NCBI RefSeq assembly: GCF_027409185.1
Contig: NC_084462.1
Location: 26,511,577-26,575,576 of the forward strand
From: Cynocephalus volans
Taxonomy: Eukaryota > Chordata > Mammalia > Dermoptera > Cynocephalidae
DNA: 64,000 bases
Direction: 5' to 3'
A program made the translations under genes and the position numbers. The notes beneath the pieces are model-generated. The model worked only from the letters and a program-made list of their open reading frames with translations, made no database searches and was not told the origin of the DNA. This document shows, piece after piece, positions 1-13,900 of this stretch (within the stretch, counting starts at the first letter, position 1; every line of letters begins with the position of its first letter).

Positions 1-1370
1 ACTCTGGAGATTACATGCTGGGATCTGGCCCAGCCCTCCCCTCAGGCTTACGGGGAGGCAGATCATGAGGACACGCTGTGGTAACTACCACACCAGCCAT
101 GGGGACCCAGAGGAGGAGGAGAACCAAGAAGGGAGCAATTTACTGCCTGAAGGTGGGTAAGAAATTAGAGAAGGCTTCAAGGAGGAGATAGCATTTAGGC
201 CAAGTTAATTAGGCTGCGTGGGTGTTTTCCAGGGAGGAAAAGACACTCCAGGTAAAGTCTTTGTTTTGTAGTATGTTTGGAGAATAGTGAGGTACCAGGT
301 CGATAGGGTATGTGATGTCGGGTGTTTGTGAGCATGACCCCACCTCGGCCAAGCCCCCTCCCCAGGTTTCAGTAACAGACCTGGGCCACTCAAGAACTTC
401 TCCTAATTCCTCACCCTCAACCCCTGGAAAAACCACCAAGTATCAGGCAGCCTGGAATGGCCTAAGGAGAACTAACACCATCCACTATCCTCCAGTTGTC
501 CACCTGTCTGTTCTCCCGGAGTCTCAGTGAGAGAGCTGTCCTGGGCTGAGCAGGCAGTGCAGCATCTCAGGTGCCTGTCCCCGAGATCCCATGTTCATCC
601 AGCAAATCTTTGAGTGCCCTTTGGTGGGCCAGGCCTTGTCTCAGATGCCAGAATATATAGCCAGGAACAAGACAAAGCTACTCTCCAGGGGATGACAGAT
701 GACAAACAAGAAAACCAACAACTGAAAATCAACAGGAACACAACTGTAGTTGGACAAATTAGGTTTATTGCTTGTTGCAAGAAGGAAGACTGCACTTACT
801 TTAGTCAGAGGGTGTTGAAAAGGCTTATTATGGGATTTGGACGTATGTGATTCAGGGGAGGACTCAAGTAAGTGTGCTTTTACTCTGGATTAGGTGCTGT
901 CGGGAAGTGACTCTATAATTAGATATCTTAATAAATATTTGTATAAGGGTTCTCCAGAGAAACAGAACCAATAGGATGTATTTATTATATGGAATTGGCT
1001 CATGTGATTATGGAGGTCCTAAGTCCCAAGATCTGCCAGGTGACTTGCTCCATCACGGTCCACTGTCACAGAATAGTCTTGTGTGATGCTGGTGTTCTGT
1101 GATATCATTTACATTCAACAGAAGTACACTAAGGCCTAGCTGTAAGCGCCTGTCAGTTCCCAGATGTGAAGGCTTTTCTCTTTCTCATTAGAAAGGTTTC
1201 TTGACTTGCAGAGGTATATTTGCTGGAGTCGGGTACAGAGAAATTCCAGAGGGACAAAGGAGATACGGCCCCAGCCTTCATGGAGCTCGGTAACATGTTT
1301 GCTCTTATATAAACTGAAGATTGTCAGAAATGGGGGGATGGGGAGGACCAGACCCAAGGAACCGCCAGGA
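1..1370. other. Upstream intergenic DNA with old repeats
   Basis: No gene is supported here; the short open frames on both strands resemble no protein I know. About 594-725 resembles the 3' part of an L2 LINE in reverse (a 'gccaggccttgtctcagatgcc'-like stretch followed by 'aacaagacaaag'). About 945-1090 looks like an ancient interspersed repeat: it begins near 'ttctccagagaaacagaacc' and carries 'gaattggctcatgtgattat', a combination common in old mammalian repeats whose family I cannot name with confidence. CpG density rises only after about 1370, at the approach to the PRKRIP1 promoter. Confidence 0.5.
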
Positions 1371-1960
1371 CAAAACCTGGAGAGGAGAGCGGGGCGGGAG
1401 GAGGTGCTGAGAGCCACCGGAGGCTGCGCGGTGGCACGACCACGCACACGGGGACAGGACAGGTCGGCCGGAGCCGAGCCACTCAGCACGGAGAGCCACC
1501 TCTCCCCCAGGGACGTGGGCGTCCGGCACCACTGACTTTTTCAGAAGCAGGAAATGAAATCAAGCAGCTTTGATCAAAACAACCCACGCCGGCGTCAGGC
1601 TCGTGAATATTCAGCAGGCTGCTTCCGGTTTGCGACTCCGCCCCAGCCCCGCCCCCCGCTCGGAGACTACGCCTGCGTCGCTGGCGCGCGACTCTGTCGT
1701 CATACACGCGCGCCGCCTACGCCGCTCGCGGGGTCAGCAGGTAGGCGGTCATGGCGAGCTCAGCCGCCTCGTCGGTGAGACCGCCAAGGCCCAAGAAAGA
1801 GCCGCAGGCGCTCGTCATCCCCAAGAATGCGGCGGAGGAGCAGAAGCTTAAGCTGGAGCGGCTTATGAAGAACCCGGTGAGACAAGGCTTGGGCTGCACG
1901 GCCCGTCCGAGGCCTACCCTCTTCTGCGCCGGCGCCTCTGGGGGACCGCGGGCCCAGCTT
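1370..1960 (+). promoter_or_regulatory. PRKRIP1: PRKRIP1 CpG-island promoter
   Basis: CpG-dense DNA surrounds the PRKRIP1 start codon at 1751. There is no TATA box at a sensible distance. An ETS-type core (cttccgg) lies near 1621-1627. GC boxes (ccgcccc, cccgccccc) lie at about 1638-1660. This is the usual architecture of a housekeeping promoter. The transcription start is probably within about 1650-1745, but the sequence alone does not fix it. Confidence 0.7.
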
Positions 1961-4900
1961 CCCCGTAGCCAAACTCTACAATTCCGTACCCCACCCCCTA
2001 GAACAGTCCTTGGGGAGGAATAGGCTGCCCCAGAGATAGTGGGCTCCCTGTCTGTCCTTGTGTTAGTGCCCAGCCTGGATGAAGGGGCTATGGAGCGGCT
2101 TCCCGTGCTGTAAGACCCTTCCCAGTTTAAGTTTCTGTGAACAAACGCTTTAGACTGAAAAAGTAGAATCTGTGGATTAGCAGAAGGTTTATTTCTACTA
2201 AATAGCACCGATTGTTAGAGAGGCATTGGCCGAGACACTTGGAGCAAATCACTCCTCCCCTCCTCCCCGCGCCTCGTCCGTGCTTGGGTATCCTCAGTCA
2301 TAAAAACAATTGAATCAGAAGGTGTCTTATACCTTTACTAGAAACGGTTGACTCTCTTCCTCTCGTAGTGTTAAAGTTAGAGGTTTCTAGCCATAAACGG
2401 TGATTTAGATTTCTGAGTTCTGCTCTCTGAACTGAGAGAGGATGTGGCTAGCCCTGAGAAGGATGTGGCTATATTATACCCCAGCGTATACAGGATGAAG
2501 TAAAGCCAAGACAGAGGGAAGAACATAAAATCAGCTCTGGGTCCAAGGAACAAAGCAGCCCTACTTCACTAGTGCAATTAAAATCCTTTGGTTATTAGAG
2601 ATGTAATTTGTCAGCAGGTTTATACTTACATGTGCTTTCATGTTTAAATGTTGCAGGATAAAGCAGTTCCAATTCCAGAAAAAATGAGTGAATGGGCACC
2701 TAGACCTCCTCCAGAATTTGTCCGAGATGTAATGGGTAATGTCTTTTGTGTATGTGTGAGTGTAAATATAATTTTTAAAGGTAGATATAAAAACTTGGCA
2801 GTTAATATTTGTTAGTTAGATCTCTGTTAGGAAAAAAACATCATCGGTCCAGTATTTTGCTCTTGTAATGAAGGGGGACAGTTGCTTATGGTCTGACACT
2901 AGAGAATTTTCTTCAGCATTATTATTAATAGTGGTCTGTATTTTTTTCTAAATGGAAATTGTTTTATTATTTTGTTGGATTATAAATTAACATATACTAA
3001 TTGTGAATAAAAACAAGTAATAGAGTTATAAAAAGTTAGAACCACGGGCCGGCCCGTGGCTCACTCGGGAGAGTGCGGTGCTGAGAACACCAAGGCCCCG
3101 GGTTCGGATCCCATATACGGATGGCCGGTTCGCTCACTGGCTGAGCGTGGTGCTCACAACACCAAGTCAAGGGTTAAGATCCCCTTACCGGTCATCTTTT
3201 AAAAAAAAAAAAAAAAAAAGTTAGAACCACCTGTTATTCCATTATTCCACTTGTAACATTCTGATATAGCCTTTCAAACCTCTTTATAGTCAAAACCACT
3301 CATTTAAGAAAATGTATTTTTACAAAAATATGCTTGTTCTACACATATTGTTTTGTAACCCTCTTCTTTTCACCTAATAGCATGGACATCTTTTCAACTC
3401 ACTAGAAATCTAGCATGTCAAATGTGAACTCATGGAGGAGGCAGGGAAGGTTACAGACTTTCCTAGATTTGTGCTCTGAACAACAGTCTACTCCTCTTTT
3501 TAATACTGCATGAGAGTGGAATTTTAGTGACTTCAGATTCAACATTAATGCAACAAATAATTTAATGAGGCATACAATATGCCAGGCACTGTGCTAGTTC
3601 GGGGGGTACAACAGGGAAAGAGGCAGGCATGGTCCCCCTTCTATACTTCCAGTTTCATTCTTTAGTCCCTTTTGGTTAAGGGTAGCCTGTGTTGGAGACT
3701 GGATTTCATCTAGAACTCTGGACTGTTCTGGCTATAGGTTCAAGTGCTGGGGCTGGCAGTGGAGAATTCCATGTGTACAGGCATCTGCGCCGGAGAGAAT
3801 ACCAACGACAGGACTACATGGATGCCATGGCTGAAAAGGTCAGTGAGCAAGGAGGCTGGCTGAGCCCTCATATTTGGACAATGTGCATTGAAAGCCTTTA
3901 GAAAAAAGCTTTTTTTTCTACAAAGAGTAGATACAGCTGATTGTAGCTTGTGTGAGATCTGCCTTCCATAGCATGGAAAGCAGAGTCCAGATGATTCCTA
4001 GGTCAGACTCAACACAGCAAGGTGCTAAATGAGGGATCAGAGAAGAATGAGGGGCTGTCATCTTCCTTGTGAATGGAAGGACACAGCAGAGTCCCCTCTA
4101 AGTCTTCTGCCACGTAATGGTACAAAAAGCAGATCTCCCACACCACTTGCGTTGTTACTTTTCTGTCGTCCTGTCTTTGGCTGAGTGCCTAAATGCAGTT
4201 AGTGTTTGGTGTGAATAGTGTGCTTTCAATTGTCTGCTTTTTTGAGGATTTAGGTTCTTTAGCTTTGGGGGTGGCAGTTCTTCATGACAGCTGTCAAATA
4301 ATAATTGATTATTTTAAAAGCTTGAGAATTGCTTAAAAAATTGTAGTTTGGGCCGGCCCCGTGGCTCACTCGGGAGAGTGCGGCGCTGGGAACACAGCAG
4401 CGCTCCCGCCGCGGGTTCGGATCCTATATAGGGATGGCCGGTGCACTCACTGGGCGGCCGGTCATAAAAAAAAAAAAAAAAAAAATTGTAGTTTAAGAAC
4501 TGTTAAGCTTTCTATTACATGGCTTGAGGGGCCAGAAACATCTTTCCTGATCCTCTTAAAAAATACTTCTTGGGCCGACCCCGTGGCTCACTCGGGAGAG
4601 TGCGGCGCTGGGAGTGCAGCGGCGCTTCCGCTGCGGGTTAGGATCCTATATAGGGATGGCCGGTGCGCTCACTGGCTGAGCACGGTGCGGACGACACCAA
4701 GCCAAGGGTTGCTATCCCCTTACTGGTCACAAAAAAAAAAAATACTTCTTGGAACGTTTCACTCATTTTATTTTTCTAATTGAATTTGGGCGTTATTTAA
4801 TCCCCACCAAAAATCTTGTTTGATTTTTGACTGGAATTGAGTTGAATCTCTAACTTAACTTGAATGAGAATGGATGTTCATTTGTTTAAATATTTTTGTA

Positions 4901-7900
4901 TGGCTTGATGATTTGTAGAGATTTTGCATATTATTCCATTTATTCAAAGGTATTTTAAGTCTTTTGATTGCGTTGAAAGTGCACAAAAAAGAGCTGGCTG
5001 GGTAGCTCACTCGGTAGGCCATATGCTGATAACACTAAGGTCAAGAGTTGGGGTCCCGAATGTACCAGCGAGCTGCCAAAAACAACAACAAACAAACAAA
5101 AAGAAAATGCACAAAAAAAGTCCTCCTTAGTATGGCCACGATGCCTGTTATTTCATAGAGCACGTTTGTGCACTTTAGATTCAGTTACTTTAAATTGATA
5201 TTCATTTATATGCTTTTTATGAGTGAGAAAGCCACTTTACCCAACAGCATTTGGCTTTCCAATAATTTGGTAAAAAGAAAATCAGATTCTAGAGAATTTC
5301 TTCCTATATAAAGGAGACCAAAAAAACTTTAAAAAATTAAACAACATTCATAAAATAGAACACTTAGCAATAAAAAGAAACAAACTGCTGATATGTGCCA
5401 CAGCTTAGATGATTTTTTCTTTCTTTCTTCCTTCCTTTCATTCATTTATTTTGGTGGCTGGTCAGTATGGGGATCTGAACCCTTGGCCTTGGTGTTATAC
5501 CACTGTGCTCTAACCAACTAAGCTAATCAGCCAGCCCTGATTCTTTACAACATGCTGAGTGAAAGAAGCCTTGCACAAAAGAGACCATATTGTATGATTC
5601 CATTTATATGAAGTTCTACAACAAGTAAAACTAATCTGTGTGAGAAGAAATCAGATCGATAGTTATCTCTGATGAGTAGGATCAGGGATTGACTGAGAAG
5701 AGGTATGAGGCAACTTTCTGGGGTGATCAAACTATGCATTTTAGATCTGGGCATTTTGTTCTGTGTAGGTATTACCTTACAAGGGGGAAAAAAAGAACCG
5801 TAAACAAATATAGTTGACCCTTGGACAACATGGGTTTGATATGCATAGCTGTACTTATATGTGGATTTTTTAAAATTAATGTATTGGAAATGTGCATGAC
5901 ATACCTAACCAGTTAAGTAGCCTACCTAACAGTAGGCTATTAGTTGCCTATTAGCAGTTAAGTAGTTAAGTACTTAACCATTACTTAAGTAGTAAAGTTT
6001 TGGGGGAGTCAAAAGTTTTACATAGGGCCCACCTGCTCCCTGGCTCCTTGGGGCTGCCCGACAAGTCCAGGATGGGACAAGCCCTGCTTCCCTGCTGCCC
6101 CCTTCCTGAGCCAGAGCCCTACCCAGGCTGCTCTGTGCTTTGCCTGAGGGCTCAGGACATGACCTCCTCCATGGGTCCAACACCCCAGAAACAGGCAACC
6201 CTGACAGCCCACTGACCCCCAACCCCACAGCCACCCCTTAGGGTCAACTTCGAGGAGATCAGAGGCTACAGACCTTATTCCCAGTGATCCACTGAAGCCT
6301 CACTTAGTAGGAGTGAGATGCTGGAGGACAAAGAGTGTCACCCCCAAACCCACAACCACCCCATCCTTCACTCTCAGCCCAGGCATCCTCACCCACCCTC
6401 CCCATTTCTTCTCTTGCCTCAGTTCTAGGCACCTTGCCTCCACCGATCCCACAAAGCTCAATAAATACCAAGAGATCTGCCCAAAAAAAAAATTGTAGGC
6501 AGAATTTCAACTGTGTAGGGCCAGCCCGTGGCTCACTCGAGAGAGTGAGGTGCTGATAACACCAAGGCCACAGGTTCGGATCCTATATAGGGATGGCCAG
6601 TCAGTTCACTGGCTGAGCGTGGTGCTGACAACACCAAGTCAAGGGTTAAGATCCCCTTACCAGTCATCTTTTTTAAAAAAAAAAAAGGATTTTCAACTGC
6701 GTGGGGCACCTCTATCCCCCAAGTTGTTCAAGAATCATCTGTATTAAGCCCTGTTTAATGATATGCATATTTAAATGTTTAGGGGTGGAATGTCCTGATG
6801 TCTGTTTGAAATGCGCCAAAAATATAAGATGGACTGATGGATGAACAGAGGCATAGATAGATATGTGATAAAGAAAGCATGGCCAAATAATAATTATAAA
6901 TTCAAGGTAGTGTATACACTATATAATTTTTAAAATTTTTCTGTTTGAAATTTTCAAAATAAAACATTAAAGAAAATACTAAGGGCCAGCCCCGTGGCTC
7001 ACTCAGGAGAGTGCGGCACTAGTAGCGCTGAGGCCGCAGGTTCGGATCCTATATAGGGATGGCCGGTGCGCTCACTGGCTGAGCGTGGTGCGGACGACAC
7101 CAAGCCAAGGGTTACAATCCCCTTACCAGTCATAAAAAAAAAAAAGAAAATACTAAGCCAGAGAGACAGCCAGGAAACAAAAAATTATGCAAGAATTTAT
7201 TGGTATGGCCAAAATTGAGTTAGTAAAAAATACCTCTGACTTTTTTGCTCTGGTAGTATTGACCTAGTATTTGCTTGTCTTGCAGCTTTTCTTGGTCCCT
7301 AAATGTTGATTGTTCTCCAGCTACTGCCATCTTCTGGTGGTGACATTCTCAATCCTAGTGGGAAGTTTTAGATGGCCAGTCACACAGCTGTACCAGGTCA
7401 CTGCATTATGTTTGCCACTGTCAGAAATAATGCTCTGTGGATAGAAACTATCAGAGATACTTATTTTTAAACTTCTTTAGGGGGAAGAAATAGAGCAGGT
7501 TGTTATCTCAGACACCATAAATCAGTATGAACTTTTTATATATTGATTATAGATCCAGAGAAAACACAGAAAAATGTTTCCAAAACTTGACATCCATACA
7601 AATAGAAATATTTTTATTTTATATGGCAAAAGACAGGCAGAGCCTTTTTTTTTTTTTTTTTTTTTTTTAATTTAAGAGGTGAGAAAATCTTTGTCCCTTT
7701 CCAGTGACTGATAGGCTGTCACCACCTACAGAGTGTGATCTGACTTGCTCCTGCTGAGATCTTGGCCCTGCCAGATGCAGCAGGCAGCTGGGGCTCTCTC
7801 TTCAGTTCATTTGCTGATACATTTAGCTTCTTCAGCAGCACAGAATAAGACGTTTACAGCTCAACTTCTAAATAAACCAGGTGCTTTCAGACTTCAGTTG

Positions 7901-10900
7901 TTTTCTTTCTACTTGTCCTCTAATTAAAGCTGATTTCCTTCTTGAAGGGATATTTTCTGTTCTCCAAGAGAGGGCTTCTGTTGTTTGGTTTCTGCATCAC
8001 TCTGGGCAGATCAGTGTAGCACTGGCAGTGCAGATCAGCAGAGGTGTTGAAGGTACCTCTCCCTCTTTGCTGGCTATGACTGGAAGAAGTGAGAGATAAT
8101 CCGTAGATGTCTTTGTATGTACTTTACAGCTGCTTTTTTGGAGGCTCTCATTTTATTATTTTTTCTAACAGCTCTGGGAAGGAGGAATTATAAATTTTTC
8201 CATTTTATAGATGAGGAAATTGAGGCTTGGAAACAGAACTGCTGGAAAGAAATAATACAATACATACATAATACGTGGGAGGCAGGTATTTAGTAGCAGG
8301 TGATGGCAGCAGATGGTATGTGTTATGCTGCTTTAGAATCAGTCATTAGATAACTGTAGGTGGGTTAGTACTTGACAATTCCATGGTTTTGACCCTCTGG
8401 CCATTGCATCTGATAAGCTTCAATCAGTGACCTAGGCCCTGACTCAGCAGACAGTCAGCTGCCTCTGCCCTCAAGGAGTACCCTGTGCGCTCCCTCTCAC
8501 ATTTTCTCTTTTATATTTTGTCACATGTGAGTGGTATCTCAGTGAACTGAAAGAGTTACTTCACCATTAGAGAGCCATATTTTGATTACCTGCCCTACCT
8601 GTGGGGCAACCTTGTAAAGTTCAAGTGGCCCTGGGGACCTGGATGGTGTCCATAGCATCCCCAATTTTGTGACTTCTAGAACTCTCATACCCAGCCAAAG
8701 TGAAAGCTCCTACAGTCTCCCCAGACCAGAGTGTGTCTAAATGATGTGGGGTTTTTTGCAGCAAAAATTGGATGCAGAGTTTCAAAAGAGACTGGAAAAG
8801 AATAAAATCGCTGCAGAGGAGCAGACTGCAAAGCGTCGGAAAAAGCGGTAAGAGCACCGTGGCATCCTATAACTGTAGTGAGACTGAAATGCAGGAATGT
8901 GAAAGTGGATGGTTGAATGAGCCAAGTCCTTGCAGTCAAAAGTTTACCTGTATGACCTGTAGAGGTTGTGGGTGTTAACGACCTATGGTGGAGAGCCCAG
9001 CAAAGGATGACTTTTCTTCCAATATGTACCTGAGAAAAAGGGCAAGTCCCTTACAGCAAGTTTGTAACAAGCTACCCCCAGCTTGTTGTAGATTCTCTAG
9101 AACTTAGCAATTAGGACTTTGATCACGTAGATTTCTGTGTCCCCTTCCTCCTGTTTTGTTTGGTTTTTTGGCAGCTGGCTGGTATAGGAATCCAAACCCT
9201 TGACCTTGGTGTTATAACACCTTGCTCTAACCAACAGAGCTAACCAGCTAGCCCCCTCTTGTATTTTATTTATCTGTCTATTTATTTAGTTAGTTATTCT
9301 GGCAGCTGGGCCAGTATGGGGATCTGAACCCTTGAAAAAGTTAACACCCATTTCCTCTTTTTTTTTCTGATGGCTAGCCAGTATGGGAATCTGAACCTGT
9401 GACCTTGATGTTATTGGCACCATGCTCTTCTAAGTGAGCTAACTGTTATTTTAAACCTGTATTTTAATATTAGGTTTAACAAAGTGCTGTAACCAAACCT
9501 GCCATTTTAGCTTGCTCCTTAAATTAGGGCCTATGACCTCCCCAAGTGACTACCTAGTTATAGAGGCTGTGTGTGCGAGCGTGCGAGTGTGTTTTAAATA
9601 AATGTCCCTCAACTTTTAGAGTTGAGCAGAATTCTCAAAACAGTCCCTAAATATGAAAAAGCATCTCCAATATTTCTGAGATTGCTTTAACCACCTCCGG
9701 ACTCCCCAGGATTTGATCTTGATTCATAGTGAAAACAACCTGATAGTGTTGATAATGTTGGAGTGACAAAATCATGAGAAAGTGTTTCTTTTATTTCGAT
9801 ATTGTAATGTTTGCATTGTTGTAAGGTTTTTAAAGATGTCATAAGTAGGTGTTTACTTGTATTTTCTAAAATATATAATAAGATAGTTAAGGGATCAGTG
9901 TATGTGTTTTACATTTGTAGCCAGAAGTTAAAAGAGAAGAAATTGTTAGCAAAGAAGATGAAACTTGAACAGAAGAAACAAAAGGAAGGTGAGTGGTGCC
10001 TGCTTTTCTTGGTTGTAGCCTTTCTCTCAGTGTTGATCACAATGGCTGGACTATCAAGAAACACTGAGGGGTTTAGAATTTGGGGCTGGTTGGCTGGCCA
10101 TTGAAGAAATGACACCATGTTTATATAAGTTAGGACTTGTTTAATTGCAAGTGTCAAAAAGCCAAACTGGCTTAAGCAAAAAAAAAAAAAAAAAGATACT
10201 GGCTCACATTAATTCAAGGTCAGACTTCCCTTTAGGTATGGCTGCTAAGGGAGCCTAATGACATTACTGGTTATTGATGTTGTCTCCCCCTCCATCCCCT
10301 AGCCTCCAGTTTTCAGGCAGGCTCACATCCCCCTTTCAGTTGCGAGGTGCCTAAAGCTGCTCTGGAGTCTGCATCCTGCCTCATTCTTGTCCGGGAGTAA
10401 AGATTGAGAGTATGTCCCAGTGTTCTTAGCAAGTCTTTTTGTGTTTCTTTGGATCTGATCGAATCACTTGCCAAGTCAGTTAAGAATGCTTTGGCTGCAA
10501 AAAATAGAAAATTCAATGAACAGTGCTTAGACAAGCAGAGTTCGTTTTTTTTTACCTGACAAGAAATGTGGTGGTAGGTGGCAGCCTGGTGTAATTCAGA
10601 CCTCAGCAGTGTCAGGCCCAGCGTCCCTGCAGTTCTTTTGGCCTTTACCCTGAGAGTGGGAGATGGCTGCCTCAGCTCCTGGCATCATACCTGTATTCAA
10701 AGCACGAAGAACGGGGAGGGAGGTGGTACTTGTCTGGTCTGTCCTTTTTTAACTGGAGAGCAAAAGGCCCCCCAGAAGTGCCCAGCAGACGTCACCTTAT
10801 ATACTAGGTCACTTTGCCATCCCTAGCTGCCATCAGCCTAGATGAATAGAAAACAGATCGTCATTACTAACTTTAACCTATCGTGATCCAAGGCTGGCCA

Positions 10901-13900
10901 GCTAGCTCAGCTGGTTAGAGTGTGATGTTGTGACACCAAGGTCAAGGATTCGGATCTCCATACTGGCCAGCCCCCACCCCCCCACAAAAAATAACAACGT
11001 ATTGTGCTTCGTTTCTGGGTTCATTGCTGCCCTAGACAGAATTGAGGTTCTGTTAATAAGAATTGGGGGGTTGGATTTTGGTCAGCATCCCACCATGCTG
11101 CCAGTCCTGCCTACCTCTGACCCCCTTACAAGGCTAGGGGTGTCATCCTCATGAGCTCATAGTCTGAGAATAAGGGGGAAAATGTCCCCAGCTGGAAAGG
11201 GCCAGTGATGCTAAGAGACCAAAAATGACGACTCTCTACCACACTACTGAATCAATGGCTATTTTCTGATTGACTAAGGCTGGGTTCCTGAGTGGTCAGT
11301 TGTGGTTTTTGGTCTTAGGGCAAGGTCTGACTTTCACTGGCATATTGAATATAATTGGCCCCTTCTAGGACCAGCTTCCTTATGAGTTGTAAATGTACTA
11401 TGTGACACATGGTATATGGTTTTAGGCTGTTCTTCACACTTTGCTAGAAGAAATTATTTGAAACTGCTAAAATGTGACTGCTAGGACCTCAACCCTCAAA
11501 TAAACCATCTCATCACTTTTCGTGCCCACCCCTTCCCCAGGAGAACATGGACGTACTTGGCCCAAGTGAAAGAATTGGGCATAAAAATGAGTCTCACATT
11601 CCGTTGAGGGGCTATTGTAGCTTGGACCTATGATACTAGGATGTTAGGAAATAGAAAGGTCTGCTTGGCTCTGGGTAATTTGACCCACACTCCTCAGAAA
11701 CTGTTGTTTTTGCTGCCTGTAGTTTTCATTGTTGCTATGTGTGTGTTGAGTGACTTTCCTGGACTCATTCTGTTAAGTCTGTATTCTTTGCTATGTATGG
11801 CCACTGAGTCTCTGCTTGGCTAGCTTAGTTAGTGGTCAACTGAAGATTAGAGATTTCCTTAAATGCCTTGAACCAGTAAGTCTTCCAGTCCTTGCCAAGG
11901 AGTTCTGTGTGTATATATGTTGGAGCAGCCCTTCAACACCCTAGCAGGCAATTTATAGTTTGCCTTGGCCTTTGTTTCCACCTTACACGTAGACTCAGGA
12001 CAGCAGAGGTGAGAAATTAGGGCTTTTGCAAGTCTTTCTTGGCCATGTCCACAGCTTTGCATATACATGTGGCCTTCTAGAGTCTCAGCTTTTGCTCTGA
12101 AGCTTTTTGGTCAGTTTGTTGTTTGCTTTAACTGTTTGCTGCCTTGGGCAGCCGAAATGTTAAACAGTTGCCACTGATTGTTTTTGACAAACACCCTGGG
12201 GAAAAAGTTGTTCATGCTTAGTGAACTCTGAGTCAGGTCAACTGAAGAGAAGCCTTGTGAGAGGAAGTTTCCAGGGAGCTACCAGACAGGTCACATATGG
12301 ACACTGCTCTGGGGAGGGAACTTGGGAGGAGCTCCCACCCCACTGTGCCTCCTCCAGTGGCTCTGGTTTTCAGATACTGTGGTCATGAGGCTCTCAGTCT
12401 TCAGGGCTATCTCAGAGGCGGGGAGAGGAAGAAGGGAATAGGCAAGTTAAAACGCCACAGAGCATACTGTTCTTATCACTGAGGTTCAGGCATTTTTCTT
12501 GAACAATCCAAGGAGCATTTCCAGCGTTCTGGAAAAGTTTGTTTTGCCGGTGTTCTTGTTGCTTTTATGGAGGAGCACATTTTTAGAGGTCCTTCCTCTG
12601 CCATTTCAGAAGTGGTTCCATCACTTTAAATTTTAACCTACCTATATCATTACATTTGAAGAATGTCTCCTGTGCATCAAATATTTGGGTCATGTTTTTT
12701 AATTTATTCTAAAAGTCTCTGTCTTTTTATTGATATATTTGGATTTAGGGCTATCATTTTATTTGTTTTTGTTGTTCTCTCCTTTTTTGTTGTTTCTGTT
12801 TCCCCTTTCCTGCCTTATTTGGATTTTTTGAACATTTCTTATCATTGCATTTTCATTTATTTATCACGTTTTCAACTGTATCCCTGGTTGGTCTTGAGGT
12901 TACTATGCACATACTACTTTCACAGTCTACTTAGAAGCAGGGTTTCACCACTGGAATGTAGAAGCTTTCTACCACATAAGTTCCTTTACCCTTGATATTA
13001 TAGTTGTCTTATGTACTACATCTACATATATTGAGACTTTATCAGATAATGCTATTATTTTTGTTTTCAAGCATCAAATGTATTTCAGAGATATCAAGGA
13101 GAATAGTCTAGAATATTAACCAAATATTTACTGTTTCTGCTCTTTCTGTTGCTCTTCTCCGTTCCCAATGTTCCAAGCTTCCCTCTAGTATCATTTCCCT
13201 GATGTCTGAGGAACTTCCTTTAGTCATTCATTTAGAACAGATCTGCTAGCTATGAATTTTCTTAGCTTTTCTTCCCATGAGGTTATCTTTATTTCACTTT
13301 CGTTCCTAAAGGGCATTTTCACTGGATAAAGAATTCTGGGTTGCCAGTTCCTTTCTTTTAGCACTTCAGAAATGTTCTTCTGTTTCCTTCTCGTCTCCAG
13401 GGTGCCTGATGAGAAATCTGTAGTGATTTGAATTGTTCTGTCATTGTTTTTTTCTGGCTGCTTTCAAGATTTCTGTGTTTTTAGATTGCAGCAGTTTGAT
13501 TATGATGTGTCTGTGCATGGATTTCCTTGAATTTATCCTGTTTGGAGTTTACTGAGCTTCTTGAATCTGTAAGCATATGCATTTTGTCAAATTTGGTAAT
13601 ATTTTTTCCAGTCTTTTTGTCTCTGTTCATATTGGATAATTCCTATTGATCTTATTTCAAGCCATCTCTTTCCCATGTCATCTCCATTCTGCTATTGATC
13701 CATCCAGTGAGTTTATTTTTATTCATTCATTCATTCATTCTGCACTGGCCACTACTGGGATCTGAACCGCTGATTGAGCTATCCAGCCAGCCCTTATCAG
13801 TGAATAATAATAGTTTTTTATTTCAATTATTGTGTTTTCAAAAAAGTTTTAAAATTTCCATTCTATTCTCCTTTGTACCTTCTGTTTCTTTGATGCAGTT

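Larger units (their letters stand above)
5812..6741 (+). mobile_element. MER2-like Tigger DNA transposon carrying two insertions
   Basis: The left end, from about 5812, reads gttgacccttggacaacat. The right end, to about 6741, reads caactgcgtggggcacctct then gttcaagaatcatctg, the inverted partner. TA flanks lie at about 5810-5811 and 6742-6743, as expected for a TcMar-Tigger element. The internal 'acagtaggctattag' and 'ttttgggggagtcaaaagtt' segments fit the MER2 interior. Two later insertions interrupt it: a GC-rich block (about 6018-6492) and a SINE (6518-6688). Confidence 0.7.

Noticed and set aside
10892-10985. A functional tRNA-Ile gene
   Set aside because: The A and B boxes and stems are recognisable, but the anticodon arm is altered, an A-rich tail follows, and many diverged copies exist. 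It is a SINE.
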